From Calliopsis andreniformis (taxonomy: Eukaryota > Arthropoda > Insecta > Hymenoptera > Andrenidae), in the NCBI RefSeq assembly GCF_051401765.1, contig NW_027480423.1, positions 15,748,001-15,812,000 of the forward strand: 64,000 bases of DNA, given 5' to 3'. The notes beneath the pieces were generated by a model. That model searched no databases. It was given only the letters and a program-made list of their open reading frames with translations, and was not told the DNA's origin. The translations under genes and the position numbers were made by a program. This document shows positions 11,981 through 25,461 of this stretch, in pieces (the first letter of the stretch is position 1; every line of letters begins with the position of its first letter).

Positions 11981-13150
11981 AGGCCCTAGCTATTCGATCT
12001 GGTGGAGCACCGCTCTAGAGTGAAGCCTAGGTTGCCCGGAACGTAGAACATACCATTACCTTTACACTGGTTGGAATTATTCCTGTTATACGATGGAAAA
12101 ACTGTAGTATTTATATTGCTTTTTCTGCCTCTGGCGTCGACTTCTAAGGCACTAACTATTTGATCTAGTGGAGCAACGCCCTAGAGTGAAGCCTAGGTTG
12201 CTCGGAATGTAGAAATAACCATTACCTTCACGCTTGTTGCAATTATTCCTGTTATACGATGAAAAAACTGTTGTATTTTTATTGCATTTTATGCTTCAGG
12301 CGTTGACTTCTAAGGCCGGAGCTATTCCATGTGGTGGACCTACGCCCTAGAGTGAAGCCTAGGTTGCCCGGAACGTAGAAATGACCATTACTTTCACACT
12401 GTTTGCAATTAGACATTATATACGAGGTAAAAGCTGTTGTATTTATATTGTATTTTATGCTTCTGGCGTTGACTTCTTAGGCCCTAGCTATTCGATCTGG
12501 TGGAGCACCGCCCTAGAGTGAAGCCTAGGTTGCCCGGAACGTAGAAATGACCATAACTTTCACAGTGGTTGCAATTATTCGTTTTATACGATGGAAAAGC
12601 TGTTGTATTTATATCGTACTTTATGCTTCTGGCGTTGACTTCTTAGGCCCTAACTATTCCATCTGGTGGAACAACGCCCTAGAGTGGAGCCTAGGTTGCC
12701 TGGAACGTAGAAATGACCATAACTTTCACACTGGTTGCTATTATTCGTTTTATGCGATGGAAAAGCTGTTCTATTTATTTTGTATTTTATGCTTCAGGTG
12801 TTGACTTCTAAGGCCCTAACTATTCAATCTGTTGGTGCAACGCCCAAGGGTGAAGCCTATGCTGCCCGGAAAGTAGAAATGACGTTAACTTTCATACTGG
12901 TTGCAATTATTCGTTTTATACGATGGAAAAACTGTTTTAGTTATTTTGTATTTTGTGCTTCGGGCGTTGACTTCAAAGGCCCTAACTATTCGATCTGGTG
13001 GCGCAACGCCCTAGAGTGAAGCCTAGGTTGCCCGGAACGCAGAAATGACCATAACTTTCACACTGGTTGCTATTATTCGTTTTATACGATGGAAAAACTG
13101 CTATATTTATATTGTATTTTATGCTTCTGGCATTGCCTTCTTAGGCCCTA
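11975..13150. repeat. Seven-monomer segment with a copy at 18.94-20.11 kb
   Basis: Starting with ggtggagcaccgctctagag (12,001 and 18,964), about 1.17 kb is repeated at an offset of 6,963 bp (42 monomers). The order of rare types is kept: ctttttctgcctctgg, ggtggacctacgcc, agacattatatacgagg, then the gcccaagggtg monomer. After 13,150 the copies part (aacggtttg against aacagatcg). They resume similarity two monomers later at an offset of 7,295, meaning a two-monomer insertion or deletion between them. Confidence 0.75.
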
Positions 13151-13689
13151 ACGGTTTGATCTGGTGGAGCAACGCCCTAGAGTGAAGCCTAGGTTGCCCG
13201 GAACGTAGAAATGACCATAACTTTCACACTGGTTGCTATTATTCGTTTTATACGATGGAAAAGCTGTTGTATTTATATCGTATCTTATGCTTCTGGCGTT
13301 GACTTCTTAGGCCCTAACTATTCCATCTGGTGGAACAACGCCCTTGGGTGAAGCCTAGGTTGCGCGGAACGTAGCAATGAATATACTTTCACACTGGTAG
13401 CAATTATTCGTTTTATACGATGGAAAAACTGTTGTATTTATATTGTATTTTATGCTTCTGGCGTTCACTTCTTGGCCCTAACTATTCGATATGGTGGAAA
13501 AACGCCCTAGGGTGAAGCCTAGGTTGCCCGGAACGTAGAAATGACCATAACTTTTACACTGGTAGCAATTATTCGTTTTATACAATGGAAAAACCGTTCT
13601 ATTTATTTTGTGTTTTATGCTTCGGGCGTTGACTTCTAAGGCCCTAACTGTTTGATCTGGTGGAGCAACGCCCTAGAGTGAAGCGTAGG

Positions 13690-15965
13690 TTGCCCGGAAC
13701 GTAGAAATGACCATAACTTTCACACTGGTTGCTACTATTCGTTTTATACGATGGAAAAACTGTTATATTTATATTGTATTTTATGCTTCTGGCGTTGACT
13801 TCTGAGGCCGTTGCTTTTCGATGTGGTGGGAGAACGCCATAGAGTGAAGCCTAGGTTGCCCGGAAAGTAGAAATGACCATAACTTTCATACTGGTTGCAA
13901 TTATTCGTTTTATATGATGGAAAAACTGTTGTATTTATATAGTGTTTTATGCTTCTGGCGTTGACTTCTTAGTCCCTAACTATTCCATCTGGTGGAACAA
14001 CGCCCTAGGGTGAAGCCTAGGTTGCCTGGAACATAGAAATGACCATCACTTTCACACGGGTTGCAATTATTCCTGTTATAGGATGGAAAGACTGTTGTAT
14101 TTTTATTGTGTTTTATACTTCAGGCGTTGACATCTAAGGCCCTAGCTATTCGATCTGGTCGAGCAACGCCCTAGAGTGAAGCCTAGGTTGCCCGGAACGT
14201 AGAAATGACCATAACTTCCTCACTGGTTGCAATTATTCGTTTTATACGATGGAAAAGCTGTTGCATTTATATCGTATTTTATGCTTCTGGCGTTGACTTC
14301 TGAGGACGTGACTATTCGATCTGGTGGAGAAACGCCCTAGGGTGAAGCCTAGGTAACCTGGAACGTAGAAATGACCATCACTTTCACACGGGTTGCAATT
14401 ATTCCTGTTATAGGATGGAAAGACTGTTGTATTTTTATTGTATTTTATACGTCAGGGGTTGACTTCTAAGGCCCTACCTATTCGATCTGGTCGAGCAACG
14501 CCCTAGAGTGAAGCCTAGGATGCCCGGAACGGAGAAATGACCATTACTTTCACACTGCTTGCTATTATTCATTTTATACGATCGAAACGCTGTTGTATCT
14601 TTATTGTATTTTATGCTTCTGGCGTTGACTTCTTAGGCCCTAACTATTCCATCTGGTGGAACAACGCCCTAGCGTGAAAACTAGGTTGCACGGAACGCGG
14701 AAATGACCATAACTCTCACACTGGTAGCAATTGTTCGTTTTATACATGGAAAAACTGTTCTATTTATTTTGTATTTTATGCTTCGGGCGTTGACTTCTAA
14801 GGCCCTAACTATTCGATCTGGTGGAGCAATGCCCTAGAGTGACGCCTAGGTTGCCCGGAACGTAGAACATACCATTACCTTCACACTGGTTGCAATTATT
14901 CCTGTTATACGATGGAAAAACTATTGCATCTTTATTGTGTTTTATGCTTCTGGCGTTGACTTCTTAGGCCCTAACCATTCGATCTGGTGGAGCAAGGCCC
15001 TAGAGTGAAGCCTAGGTTGCCCGGAGCGTAGAAATGACCATAACTTTCACACTCGTTGCCATTATTCATTTTATACGATGGAAAAGCTGTTGTATTTATA
15101 TCGTATTTTATGCTTCTGGCGTTGACTTCTTAGGCCCTAACTATTCCATATGGTGCAAGAACGACCTAGGGTGAAGCCTAGGTTACCCGGAACGTAGAAA
15201 TGACCAGTACATTCACACTGTTTGCAGTTATTCCTGTTATACGATGGAAAAACTGTTGCACCTTTATTGTATTTTACGCTTCTGGCGTTGACTTCTAAGG
15301 CCCTAACTATTCGATCTGGTGGATCAACGCCCTAGTGTGAAGCCTAGGTTGCCCGGAACGTAGTGAATGACCGTTACCTTCACACTGTTTGCAAATATTC
15401 ATTTTATACGATGGCCAAGCTGTTGTATTTATATTGTATTTTATGCTTCCGGCGTTGACTTCTAAGGCCGTAGCTATCAGATGTGGTGCAGCAACGCCCG
15501 AGAGTGACGCCTAGGCTGCCAGGAACGCAGAAATGACCATAACTTTCACACTGGTTACCATTATTCGTTTTATACGAGGGACAAACTGTTTTAATTATAT
15601 TGTATTTTATGCTTCTGGAGTTGACTTCTAAGGCCGTAGCTGTTAGCTGCGGTGGAGCAACGCCCTAGAGTGACGCCTAGGTTGCCCGGAACATGGAAAT
15701 GTCCATTACTTTCACAATGTTTGCAATTATTCATTTCATACGATGGAAAAACTGTTGTACTTATATTGTATTTTATTCATCTGGCGCTGACTTCTTAGGC
15801 CCTAGCTATTCGATCTGGTGGAGCACCGCTCTAGAGTGAAGCCTAGGTTGCCCGGAACGTAGAACATACCATTACCTTTACACTTTTTGGAATTATTCCT
15901 GTTATACGATGGAAAAACTGTTGTATTTATATTGCTTTTTCTGCCTCCGGCGTCGACTTCTAAGG
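13690..15965. repeat. Segment A3, ~2.3 kb, copied at +11,772
   Basis: About 13.7 monomers match 25,462-27,737 at a constant offset of 11,772 bp (71 monomers). I checked it at ttgcttttcg (13,811 and 25,583), the taactattcc before gcgtgaaaactagg (14,641 and 26,413), ataccattacc (14,869 and 26,641) and tatacgaggg (15,575 and 27,347). Differences are a few substitutions. At the right edge this copy changes into domain-1-like monomers, while the other copy continues with domain 2 types. Confidence 0.8.
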
Positions 15966-15999
15966 CCCTAGCCATTCGATCTAGTGGAGCAACGCCCTA

Positions 16000-17500
16000 G
16001 AGTGAAGCCTAGGTTGCCCGGAACGTAGAAATGACCATCACTTTCAAACTAGTTGCAATTAATCCTGTTATACGATGGAAAAACTGTTGTATTTTTATTG
16101 CATTCTATGCTTCGGGCGTTGACTTTTAAGGCCCTGACTATTCAATCTGTTTTAGCAACGCCCTAGAGTGAAGCCTAGGTTGCTCGGAATGTAGAAATGA
16201 CCATAGCTTTCACACTGGTTGCAATTATTCGTTTTATACGATAGAAAAACTGTTGTATTTATATTGTATTTTATGCTCCTGGCGTTCACTTCTTAGGCCC
16301 TAACTATTCGATCTGGTGGAACAACGCCCTAGGGTGAAGCCTAGGTTGCCCGGAACGTAGAAATGACCATAACTTTTACACTGGTAGCAACTATTCGTTT
16401 TATACAAAGGAAAAACTGTTCTATTTATTTTGTATTTTTAGCTTCGGGCGTTGACTTCTAAGGCCCTAACTGTTTCATCTGGTGGAGCATCGCCCTAGGG
16501 TGAAGCCTAGGTTGCCCGGAACGTAGAAATGACCATTACTTTCACACTGTTTGCAATTATTCCTTTTATACGATGGAAAAGCTGTTGTATTTATATCGTA
16601 TTTTATGCTTCTGGCTTTGACTTCTAATGCCCTAGCTATTCGATCTAGTGGAGCAACGCCCTAGAGTGAAGCCTAGGTTTCCCGGAACGTAGAAATGACC
16701 TTCACTTTCAAACTGGTTGCAATTAATCCTGTTATACGATGGAAAAACTGTTGTATTTTTATTGCATTGTATGCTTCGGGCGTTGACTTCTGAGGCCGTA
16801 GCTATTCGATGTGGTGGAAGAACGCCGTAGAGAGAAGCCTAGGTTGCCCGGAACGAAGAAATGATCATAACTTTTACACTGGTAGCAATTATTCGTTTTA
16901 TACAATGGAAAAACTGCTGTATTTATATTGTATTTTATGCTTCTGGCGTTGACTTCTTAGGCCCTAACTATTCGATCTGGTGGAGCAATGCGTCAGAGTT
17001 AAGTCTAGGGTGCCCGAAACGCCGAAATGATCATTACTTTCACGCTGGTTGCAATTATTCCTGTTATACGATGAAAAGACCGTTGTATTTTTGTTGTATT
17101 TTATGCTTCAGGCGTAGGCTTCTAAGGCTGTAGCTATTCGATATGGTGGAGCACCGCCCTAGAGTGAAGCCTAGGTTGCCCGGAACGTAGAAATGGCCGT
17201 AACTTTCACACTGGTTGCCATTATTCGTTTTATACGATAGAAAAACTGTTGTATTTATATTGTATTTTATGCTCCTGGCGTTCACTTCTTAGGCCCTAAC
17301 TATTCGATCTGGTGGAACAACGCCCTAGGGTGAAGCCTAGGTTGCCCGGAACGTAGAAATGACCATAACTTTTACACTGGTAGCAACTATTCGTTTTATA
17401 CAAAGGAAAAACTGTTCTATTTATTTTGTATTTTTAGCTTCGGGCGTTGACTTCTAAGGCCCTAACTGTTTCATCTGGTGGAGCATCGCCCTAGGGTGAA
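16000..17500. repeat. Domain-1-type segment embedded in domain 2
   Basis: From about 16,000 to 16,865 the order and private variants match domain 1 at about 7,410-8,270. These include caaactagttgcaatt, a ctattcgtttta monomer, gcatcgccctagg, ggctttgacttctaatgcc and gaacgaagaaatgatcat. Beyond that, monomers with aatgatcattactttcacgc resemble 3.78 kb, and a further domain-1-like stretch runs to about 17,500. Both sides are domain 2 material, so this block was transferred between domains or is a remnant of the older order. Confidence 0.7.
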
Positions 17501-18586
17501 GCCTAGGTTGACCGAAACGTAGAAATGGTCTTTACTTTCACACTGGCTGCAATTAGTCATGCTATACGATGAAAAATCAGTTGCATTTTTATTGTATTTT
17601 ATGCTTCTGGCGTTGACTTCTAAGGCCATAGCTATTAGCTGTGGTGGAGCAATGCCCTAGAGTGACGCCTAGGTTGCCCGGAACGTGGAAATGACCATTA
17701 CTTTCACAATGTTTGCAATTATTCATTTCATACGATGGAAAAACTGTTGTACTTATATTGTATTTTATTCATCTGGCGTTGACTTCTTAGGCCCTAGCTA
17801 TTCGATCTGGTGGAGCACCGCCCTAGAGTGAAGCCTAGGTTGCCCGGAACGTAGAACATACCATTACCTTCACACTGGTTGCAATTATTCCTGTTATACG
17901 ATGGAAAAACTGTTGCATCTTTATTGTATTTTATGCTTCTGGCGTTGACTTCTTAGGCCCTAACCATTCGATCTGGTGGAGCAAGGCCCTAGAGTGAAGC
18001 CTAGGTTGCCCGGAGCGTAGAAATGACCATAACTTTCACACTGGTTGCCATTATTCATTTTATACGATGGAAAAGCTGTTGTATTTATATCGTATTTTAT
18101 GCTTCTGGCGTTGAATTCTTAGGCCCTAACTATTCCATCTGGTGGAACAACGCCCTAGCGTGAAGACTAGGTTGCTCGGAACGTAGAAATGACATTAACT
18201 CTCACACTGGTAGCAATTATTCGTTTTATACATGGAAAAACTGTTCTATTTATTTCGTATTTTATGCTTCGGGCGTTGACTTCTAAGGCCCTAACTATTC
18301 GATCTGGTGGAGCAACGTCCTAGAGTGAAGCCTAGGTTGCCCGGAACGTAGAAATGACCATAACTTTCATACTGGTTGCAATTATTCGTTTTATATGATG
18401 GAAAAACTGTTGTATTTATATTGTTTGTTATGCTGCTGGCGTTCACTTCTTAGGCCCTAGCTATTCGATCTGGTTAAACAACGCCCTTGGGTGAAGCCTA
18501 GGTTGCCCGGTACGTAGAAATGACCATAACTTTTACACTGGTTGCTATTATTCGTTTTATACGATGGAAAAACTGTTATATTTATA

Positions 18587-18605
18587 TTGTATTTTATGGC
18601 GTTGA
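18587..18605. repeat. 6 bp deletion marker shared with 23.90 kb
   Basis: The sequence reads attttatggcgttgac where other monomers read attttatgcttctggcg, a loss of six bases. The same deletion recurs near 23,900 in the same order of monomers, while the related monomer near 15,450 is full length. It is a useful tag showing that 18.35-18.6 and 23.66-23.9 kb descend from one copy. Confidence 0.75.
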
Positions 18606-20984
18606 CTTCTAAGGCCGTAGCTATCAGATGTGGTGCAGCAACGCCCGAGAGTGACGCCTAGGCTGCCAGGAACGCAGAAATGACCATAACTTTCACACTG
18701 GTTACCATTATTCGTTTTATACGAGGGACAAACTGTTTTAATTATATTGTATTTTATGCTTCTGGAGTTGACTTCTAAGGCCGTAGCTGTTAGCTGCGGT
18801 GGAGCAACGCCCTAGAGTGACGCCTAGGTTGCCCGGAACGTGGAAATGTCCATTACTTTCACAATGTTTGCAATTATTCATTTCATACGATGGAAAAACT
18901 GTTGTACTTATATTGTATTTTATTCATCTGGCGCTGACTTCTTAGGCCCTAGCTATTCGATCTGGTGGAGCACCGCTCTAGAGTGAAGCCTAGGCTGCCC
19001 GGAACGTAGAACATACCATTACCTTTACACTGGTTGGAATTATTCCTGTTATACGATGGAAAAACTGTAGTATTTATATTGCTTTTTCTGCCTCTGGCGT
19101 CGACTTCTAAGGCCCTAACTATTTGATCTAGTGGAGCAACGCCCTAGAGTGAAGCCTAGGTTGCTCGGAATGTAGAAATAACCATTACCTTCACGCTTGT
19201 TGCAATTATTCCTGTTATACGATGAAAAAACTGTTGTATTTTTATTGCATTTTATGCTTCAGGCGTTGACTTCTAAGGCCGGAGCTATTCCATGTGGTGG
19301 ACCTACGCCCTAGAGTGAAGCCTAGGTTGCCCGGAACGTAGAAATGACCATTACTTTCACACTGTTTGCAATTAGACATTATATACGAGGTAAAAGCTGT
19401 TGTATTTATATTGTATTTTATGCTTCTGGCGTTGACTTCTTAGGCCCTAGCTATTCGATCTGGTGGAGCACCGCCCTAGAGTGAAGCCTAGGTTGCCCGG
19501 AACGTAGAAATGACCATAACTTTCACAGTGGTTGCAATTATTCGTTTTATACGATGGAAAAGCTGTTGTATTTATATCGTACTTTATGCTTCTGGCGTTG
19601 ACTTCTTAGGCCCTAACTATTCCATCTGGTGGAACAACGCCCTAGAGTGAAGCCTAGGTTGCCTGGAACGTAGAAATGACCATAACTTTCACACTGGTTG
19701 CTATTATTCGTTTTATGCGATGGAAAAGCTGTTCTATTTATTTTGTATTTTATGCTTCAGGTGTTGACTTCTAAGGCCCTAACTATTAAATCTGTTGGTG
19801 CAACGCCCAAGGGTGAAGCCTATGCTGCCCGGAAAGTAGAAATGACGTTAACTTTCATACTGGTTGCAATTATTCGTTTTATACGATGGAAAAACTGTTT
19901 TAGTTATTTTGTATTTTGTGCTTCGGGCGTTGACTTCAAAGGCCCTAACTATTCGATCTGGTGGCGCAACGCCCCAGAGTGAAGCCTAGGTTGCCCGGAA
20001 CGCAGAAATGACCATAACTTTCACACTGGTTGCTATTATTCGTTTTATACGATGGAAAAACTGCTATATTTATATTGTATTTTATGCTTCTGGCGTTGCC
20101 TTCTTAGGCCCTAACAGATCGATTAGGTGGAGCAACGCCCTAGAGTGAAGCCTAGGTTGCCCGGAACGTAGAATCGACCATCACTTTCAAACTGGTTGCA
20201 ATTATTCCTGTTATATGATGGAAACACTGTTGTACTTTTATTGCATTTTATGCTTCGGGCGTTGACTTCTGAGGCCGTAGCTATTCGATGTGGTGGAACA
20301 ACGCCCTCGGGTGTAGCCTAGGTTGCCCGGAACGTAGAAATGACCATAACTTTTACACTGGTAGCAATTATTCGTTTTATACGATGGAAGAACTGTTCTA
20401 TTTATTTTGTATTTAATGCTTCGGGCGTTGACTTCTAAGGCCCTAACGGTTTCATCTGGTGGAGCAACGCCCTAGAGTGAAGCCTAGGTTGCCCGGAACG
20501 TAGAAATGACCATAACTTTCACACTGGTTGCTATTATTCGTTTTATACGATGGAAAAGCTGTTGTATTTATATCGTATCTTATGCTTCTGGCGTTGACTT
20601 CTTAGGCCCTAACTATTCCATCTGGTGGAACAACGCCCTTGGGTGAAGCCTAGGTTGCGCGGAACGTAGCAATGAATATACTTTCACACTGGTAGCAATT
20701 ATTCGTTTTACACGATGGAAAAACTGTTGTATTTATATTGTATTTTATGCTTCTGGCGTTCACTTCTTGGCCCTAACTATTCGATATGGTGGAAAAACGC
20801 CCTAGGGTGAAGCCTAGGTTGCCCGGAACGTAGAAATGACCATAACTTTTACACTGGTAGCAATTATTCGTTTTATACAATGGAAAAACCGTTCTATTTA
20901 TTTTGTGTTTTATGCTTCGGGCGTTGACTTCTAAGGCCCTAACTGTTTGATCTGGTGGAGCAACGCCCTAGAGTGAAGCCTAGG

Positions 20985-23190
20985 TTGCCCGGAACGTAGA
21001 ACATACCATTACCTTCACACTGGTTGCAATTATTCCTGTTATACGATGGAAAAACTATTGCATCTTTATTGTATTTTATGCTTCTGGCGTTGACTTCTTA
21101 GGCCCTAACCATTCGATCTGGTGGAGCAAGGCCCTAGAGTGAAGCCTAGGTTGCCCGGAGCGTAGAAATGACCATAACTTTCACACTCGTTGCCATTATT
21201 CATTTTATACGATGGAAAAGCTGTTGTATTTATATCGTATTTTATGCTTCTGGCGTTGACTTCTTAGGCCCTAACTATTCCATATGGTGCAAGAACGACC
21301 TAGGGTGAAGCCTAGGTTACCCGGAACGTAGAAATGACCAGTACATTCACACTGTTTGCAGTTATTCCTGTTATACGATGGAAAAACTGTTGCACCTTTA
21401 TTGTATTTTACGCTTCTGGCGTTGACTTCTAAGGCCCTAACTATACGATCTGGTGGATCAACGCCCTAGTGTGAAGCCTAGGTTGCCCGGAACGTAGTGA
21501 ATGACCGTTACCTTCACACTGTTTGCAAATATTCATTTTATACGATGGCCAAGCTGTTGTATTTATATTGTATTTTATGCTTCCGGCGTTGACTTCTAAG
21601 GCCGTAGCTATCAGATGTGGTGCAGCAACGCCCGAGAGTGACGCCTAGGCTGCCAGGAACGCAGAAATGACCATAACTTTCACACTGGTTACCATTATTC
21701 GTTTTATACGAGGGACAAACTGTTTTAATTATATTGTATTTTATGCTTCTGGAGTTGACTTCTAAGGCCGTAGCTGTTAGCTGCGGTGGAGCAACGCTCT
21801 AGAGTGACGCCTAGGTTGCCCGGAACGTGGAAATGTCCATTACTTTCACAATGTTTGCAATTATTCATTTCATACGATGGAAAAACTGTTGTACTTATAT
21901 TGTATTTTATTCATCTGGCGCTGACTTCTTAGGCCCTAGCTATTCGATCTGGTGGAGCACCGCTCTAGAGTGAAGCCTAGGTTGCCCGGAACGTAGAACA
22001 TACCATTACCTTTACACTGGTTGGAATTATTCCTGTTATACGATGGAAAAACTGTTGTATTTATATTGCTTTTTCTGCCTCTGGCGTCGACTTCTAAGGC
22101 CCTAACTATTTGATCTAGTGGAGCAACGCCCTAGAGTGAAGCCTAGGTTGCTCGGAATGTAGAAATAACCGTTACCTTCACGCTTGTTGCAATTATTCCT
22201 GTTATACGATGAAGAAACTGTTGTATTTTTATTGCATTTTATGCTTCAGGCGTTGACTTCTAAGGCCGGAGCTATTCCATGTGGTGGACCTACGCCCTAG
22301 AGTGAAGGCTAGGTTGTCCGGAACGTAGAAATGACCATTACTTTCACACTGTTTGCAATTAGACATTATATACGAGGTAAAAGCTGTTGTATTTATATTG
22401 TATTTTATGCTTCTGGCGTTGACTTCTTAGGCCCTAGCTATTCGATCTGGTGGAGCACCGCCCTAGAGTGAAGCCTAGGTTGCCCGGAACTTAGAACATA
22501 CCATTACCTTCACACTGGTTGCAATTATTCCTGTTATACGATGGAAATACTGTTGCATCTTTATTGTATTTTATGCTTCTGGCGTTGACTTCTAAGGCCC
22601 TAACTATTCAATCTGTTGGAGCAATGCCCTAGGGTGAAGCCTAGGTTGCCCGGAACGTAGAAATGACCATAACTTTCACAGTGGTTGCAATTATTCGTTT
22701 TATACGATGGAAAAGCTGTTGTATTTATATCTTATTTTATGCTTCTGGCGTTGACTTCTTAGGCCCTAACTATTCGATCTGGTGGAACAACGCCCTGGAG
22801 TGAAGCCTAGGTTGCCTGGAACGTAGAAATGACCATAACTTTCACACTGGTTGCTATTATTCGTTTTATGCGATGGAAAAGCTGTTCTATTTATTTTGTA
22901 TTTTATGCTTCAGGTGTTGACTTCTAAGGCCCTAACTATTCAATCTGTTGGTGCAACGCCCAAGGGTGAAGCCTATGCTGCCCGGAAAGTAGAAATGACG
23001 TTAACTTTCATACTGGTTGCAATTATTCGTTTTATACGATGGAAAAACTGTTTTAGTTATTTTGTATTTTGTGCTTTGGGCGTTGACTTCAAAGGCCCTA
23101 ACTATTCGATCTGGTGGCGCAACGCCCTAGAGTGAAGCCTAGGTTGCCCGGAACGCAGAAATGGCCATAACTTTCACACTGGTAGCAATT
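20985..23190. repeat. Segment of ~13 monomers copied at 26.62-28.83 kb
   Basis: A constant offset of 5,638 bp (34 monomers) holds from the ataccattacc marker (21,003 and 26,641), through tatacgaggg (21,709 and 27,347) and agacattatatacgagg (tacgagg at 22,371 and 28,009), to the gcccaagggtg monomer. Shared private changes such as gatgaagaaactg confirm copying. After about 23,190 the copies part (ggtagcaatt against ggttgcaatt). Confidence 0.8.
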
Positions 23191-23756
23191 ATTCGTTTTA
23201 TACAATGGAAAAACTGTTATATTTATATTGTATCGTATGCTTCTGGCGTTGACTTCTTAGGCCCTAACAATTCGATCTGGTGGAGCAACGCCCTAGAGTG
23301 AAGCCTAGGTTGCCTGGAACGTACAAATGACCATCACTTTCACACGGGTTGCAATTATTCCTGTTATAGTATGGAAAGACTGTTGTATTTTTATTGTATT
23401 TTATGCTTCAGGCGTTAACTTCTGAGACCGTAGCTATTCGTTGTGGAGGAAGAACGCCATACAGTGAAGCCTAGGTTGCCCGGAACGTAGAAATGACCAA
23501 CACTTTCACACGGGTTGCAATTATGCCTGTTATAGGATGGAAAGACTGTTGTATTTTTATTGTATTTTATGCTTCAGGCGTTGACATCTGAGGCCGTAGC
23601 TATTCGATGTGTTGGAAGAACGCCATAGAGTGAAGCCTAGGTTGCCCGGAACGTAGAAATGACCATAACTTTCATACTGGTTGCAATTATTCGTTCTATA
23701 TGATGGAAAAACTGTTGTATTTATATTGTTTGTTATGCTGCTGGCGTTCACTTCTT
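22806..23756. repeat. Segment A1', second copy of 11.03-11.98 kb
   Basis: It is colinear with 11,030-11,980 at an offset of 11,776 bp. Its last four monomers (with cacacgggttgc, gaggaagaacgccatacag and gctgctggcg) appear again at about 24.97-25.42 kb and, more diverged, at about 29.24-29.72 kb. This four-monomer group is thus the most frequently copied module of domain 2. Confidence 0.75.
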
Positions 23757-25461
23757 AGGCCCTAGCTATTCGATCTGGTTAAACAACGCCCTTGGGTGAA
23801 GCCTAGGTTGCCCGGTACGTAGAAATGACCATAACTTTTACACTGGTTGCTATTATTCGTTTTATACGATGGAAAAACTGTTATATTTATATTGTATTTT
23901 ATGGCGTTGACTTCTAAGGCTGTAGCTATCAGATGTGGTGCAGCAACGCCCGAGAGTGACGCCTAGGCTGCCAGGAACGCAGAAATGACCATAACTTTCA
24001 CACTGGTTACCATTATTCGTTTTATACGAGGGACAAACTGTTTTAATTATATTGTATTTTATGCTTCTGGAGTTGACTTCTAAGGCCGTAGCTGTTAGCT
24101 GCGGTGGAGCAACGCCCTAGAGTGACGCCTAGGTTGCCCGGAACGTGGAAATGTCCATTACTTTCACAATGTTTGCAATTATTCATTTCATACGATGGAA
24201 AAACTGTTGTACTTATATTGTATTTTATTCATCTGGCGCTGACTTCTTAGGCCCTAGCTATTCGATCTGGTGGAGCACCGCTCTAGAGTGAAGCCTAGGT
24301 TGCCCGGAACGTAGAACATACCATTACCTTTACACTGGTTGGAATTATTCCTGTTATACGATGGAAAAACTGTTGTATTTATATTGCTTTTTCTGCCTCT
24401 GGCGTCGACTTCTAAGGCCCTAACTATTTGATCTAGTGGAGCAACGCCCTAGAGTGAAGCCTAGGTTGCTCGGAATGTAGAAATAACCATTACCTTCACG
24501 CTTGTTGCAATTATTCCTGTTATACGATGAAAAAACTGTTGTATTTTTATTGCATTTTATGCTTCAGGCGTTGACTTCTAAGGCCGGAGCTATTCCATGT
24601 GGTGGACCTACGCCCTAGAGTGAAGCCTAGGTTGCCCGGAACGTAGAAATGACCATTACTTTCACACTGTTTGCAATTAGACATTATATACGAGGTAAAA
24701 GCTGTTGTATTTATATTGTATTTTATGCTTCTGGCGTTGACTTCTTAGGCCCTAGCTATTCGATCTGGTGGAGCACCGCCCTAGAGTGAAGCCTAGGTTG
24801 CCCGGAACTTAGAACATACCATTACCTTCAGACTGGTTGCAATTATTCCTGTTATACGATGGAAATACTGTTGCACCTTTATTGTATTTTATGCTTCTGG
24901 CGTTGACTTCTTAGGCCCTAACAATTTGATCTGGTGGAGCAACGCCCTAGAGTGAAGCCTAGGTTGCCTGGAACGTACAAATGACCATCACTTTCACACG
25001 GGTTGCAATTATTCCTGTTATAGTATGGAAAGACTGTTGTATTTTTATTGTATTTTATGCTTCAGGCGTTGACTTCTGAGACCGTAGCTATTCGATGTGG
25101 AGGAAGAACGCCATACAGTGAAGCCTAGGTTGCCCGGAACGTAGAAATGACCATCACCTTCACACGGGTTGCAATTATGCCTGTTATAGGATGGAAAGAC
25201 TGTTGTATTTTTATTGTATTTTATGCTTCAGGCGTTGACATCTGAGGCCGTAGCTATTCGATGTGTTGGAAGAACGCCATAGAGTGAAGCCTAGGTTGCC
25301 CGGAACGTAGAAATGACCATAACTTTCATACTGGTTGCAATTATTCGTTTTATATGATGGAAAAACTGTTGTATTTATATTGTTTGTTATGCTGCTGGCG
25401 TTCACTTCTTAGGCCCTAGCTATTCGATCTGGTTAAACAACGCCCTAGAGTGAAGCCTAGG
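23757..25461. repeat. Non-colinear middle (~1.7 kb) between 71-monomer-offset flanks
   Basis: The flanks of this stretch match 11.03-11.98 kb and 13.69-15.97 kb at offsets of 11,776 and 11,772. The ten or so monomers here are of different types and order from the ten at 11.98-13.69 kb. The first part matches 18.5-19.5 kb, with the 6 bp deletion marker. The second repeats the cacacgggttgc module. The replacement kept the number of monomers within 4 bp. Confidence 0.65.
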
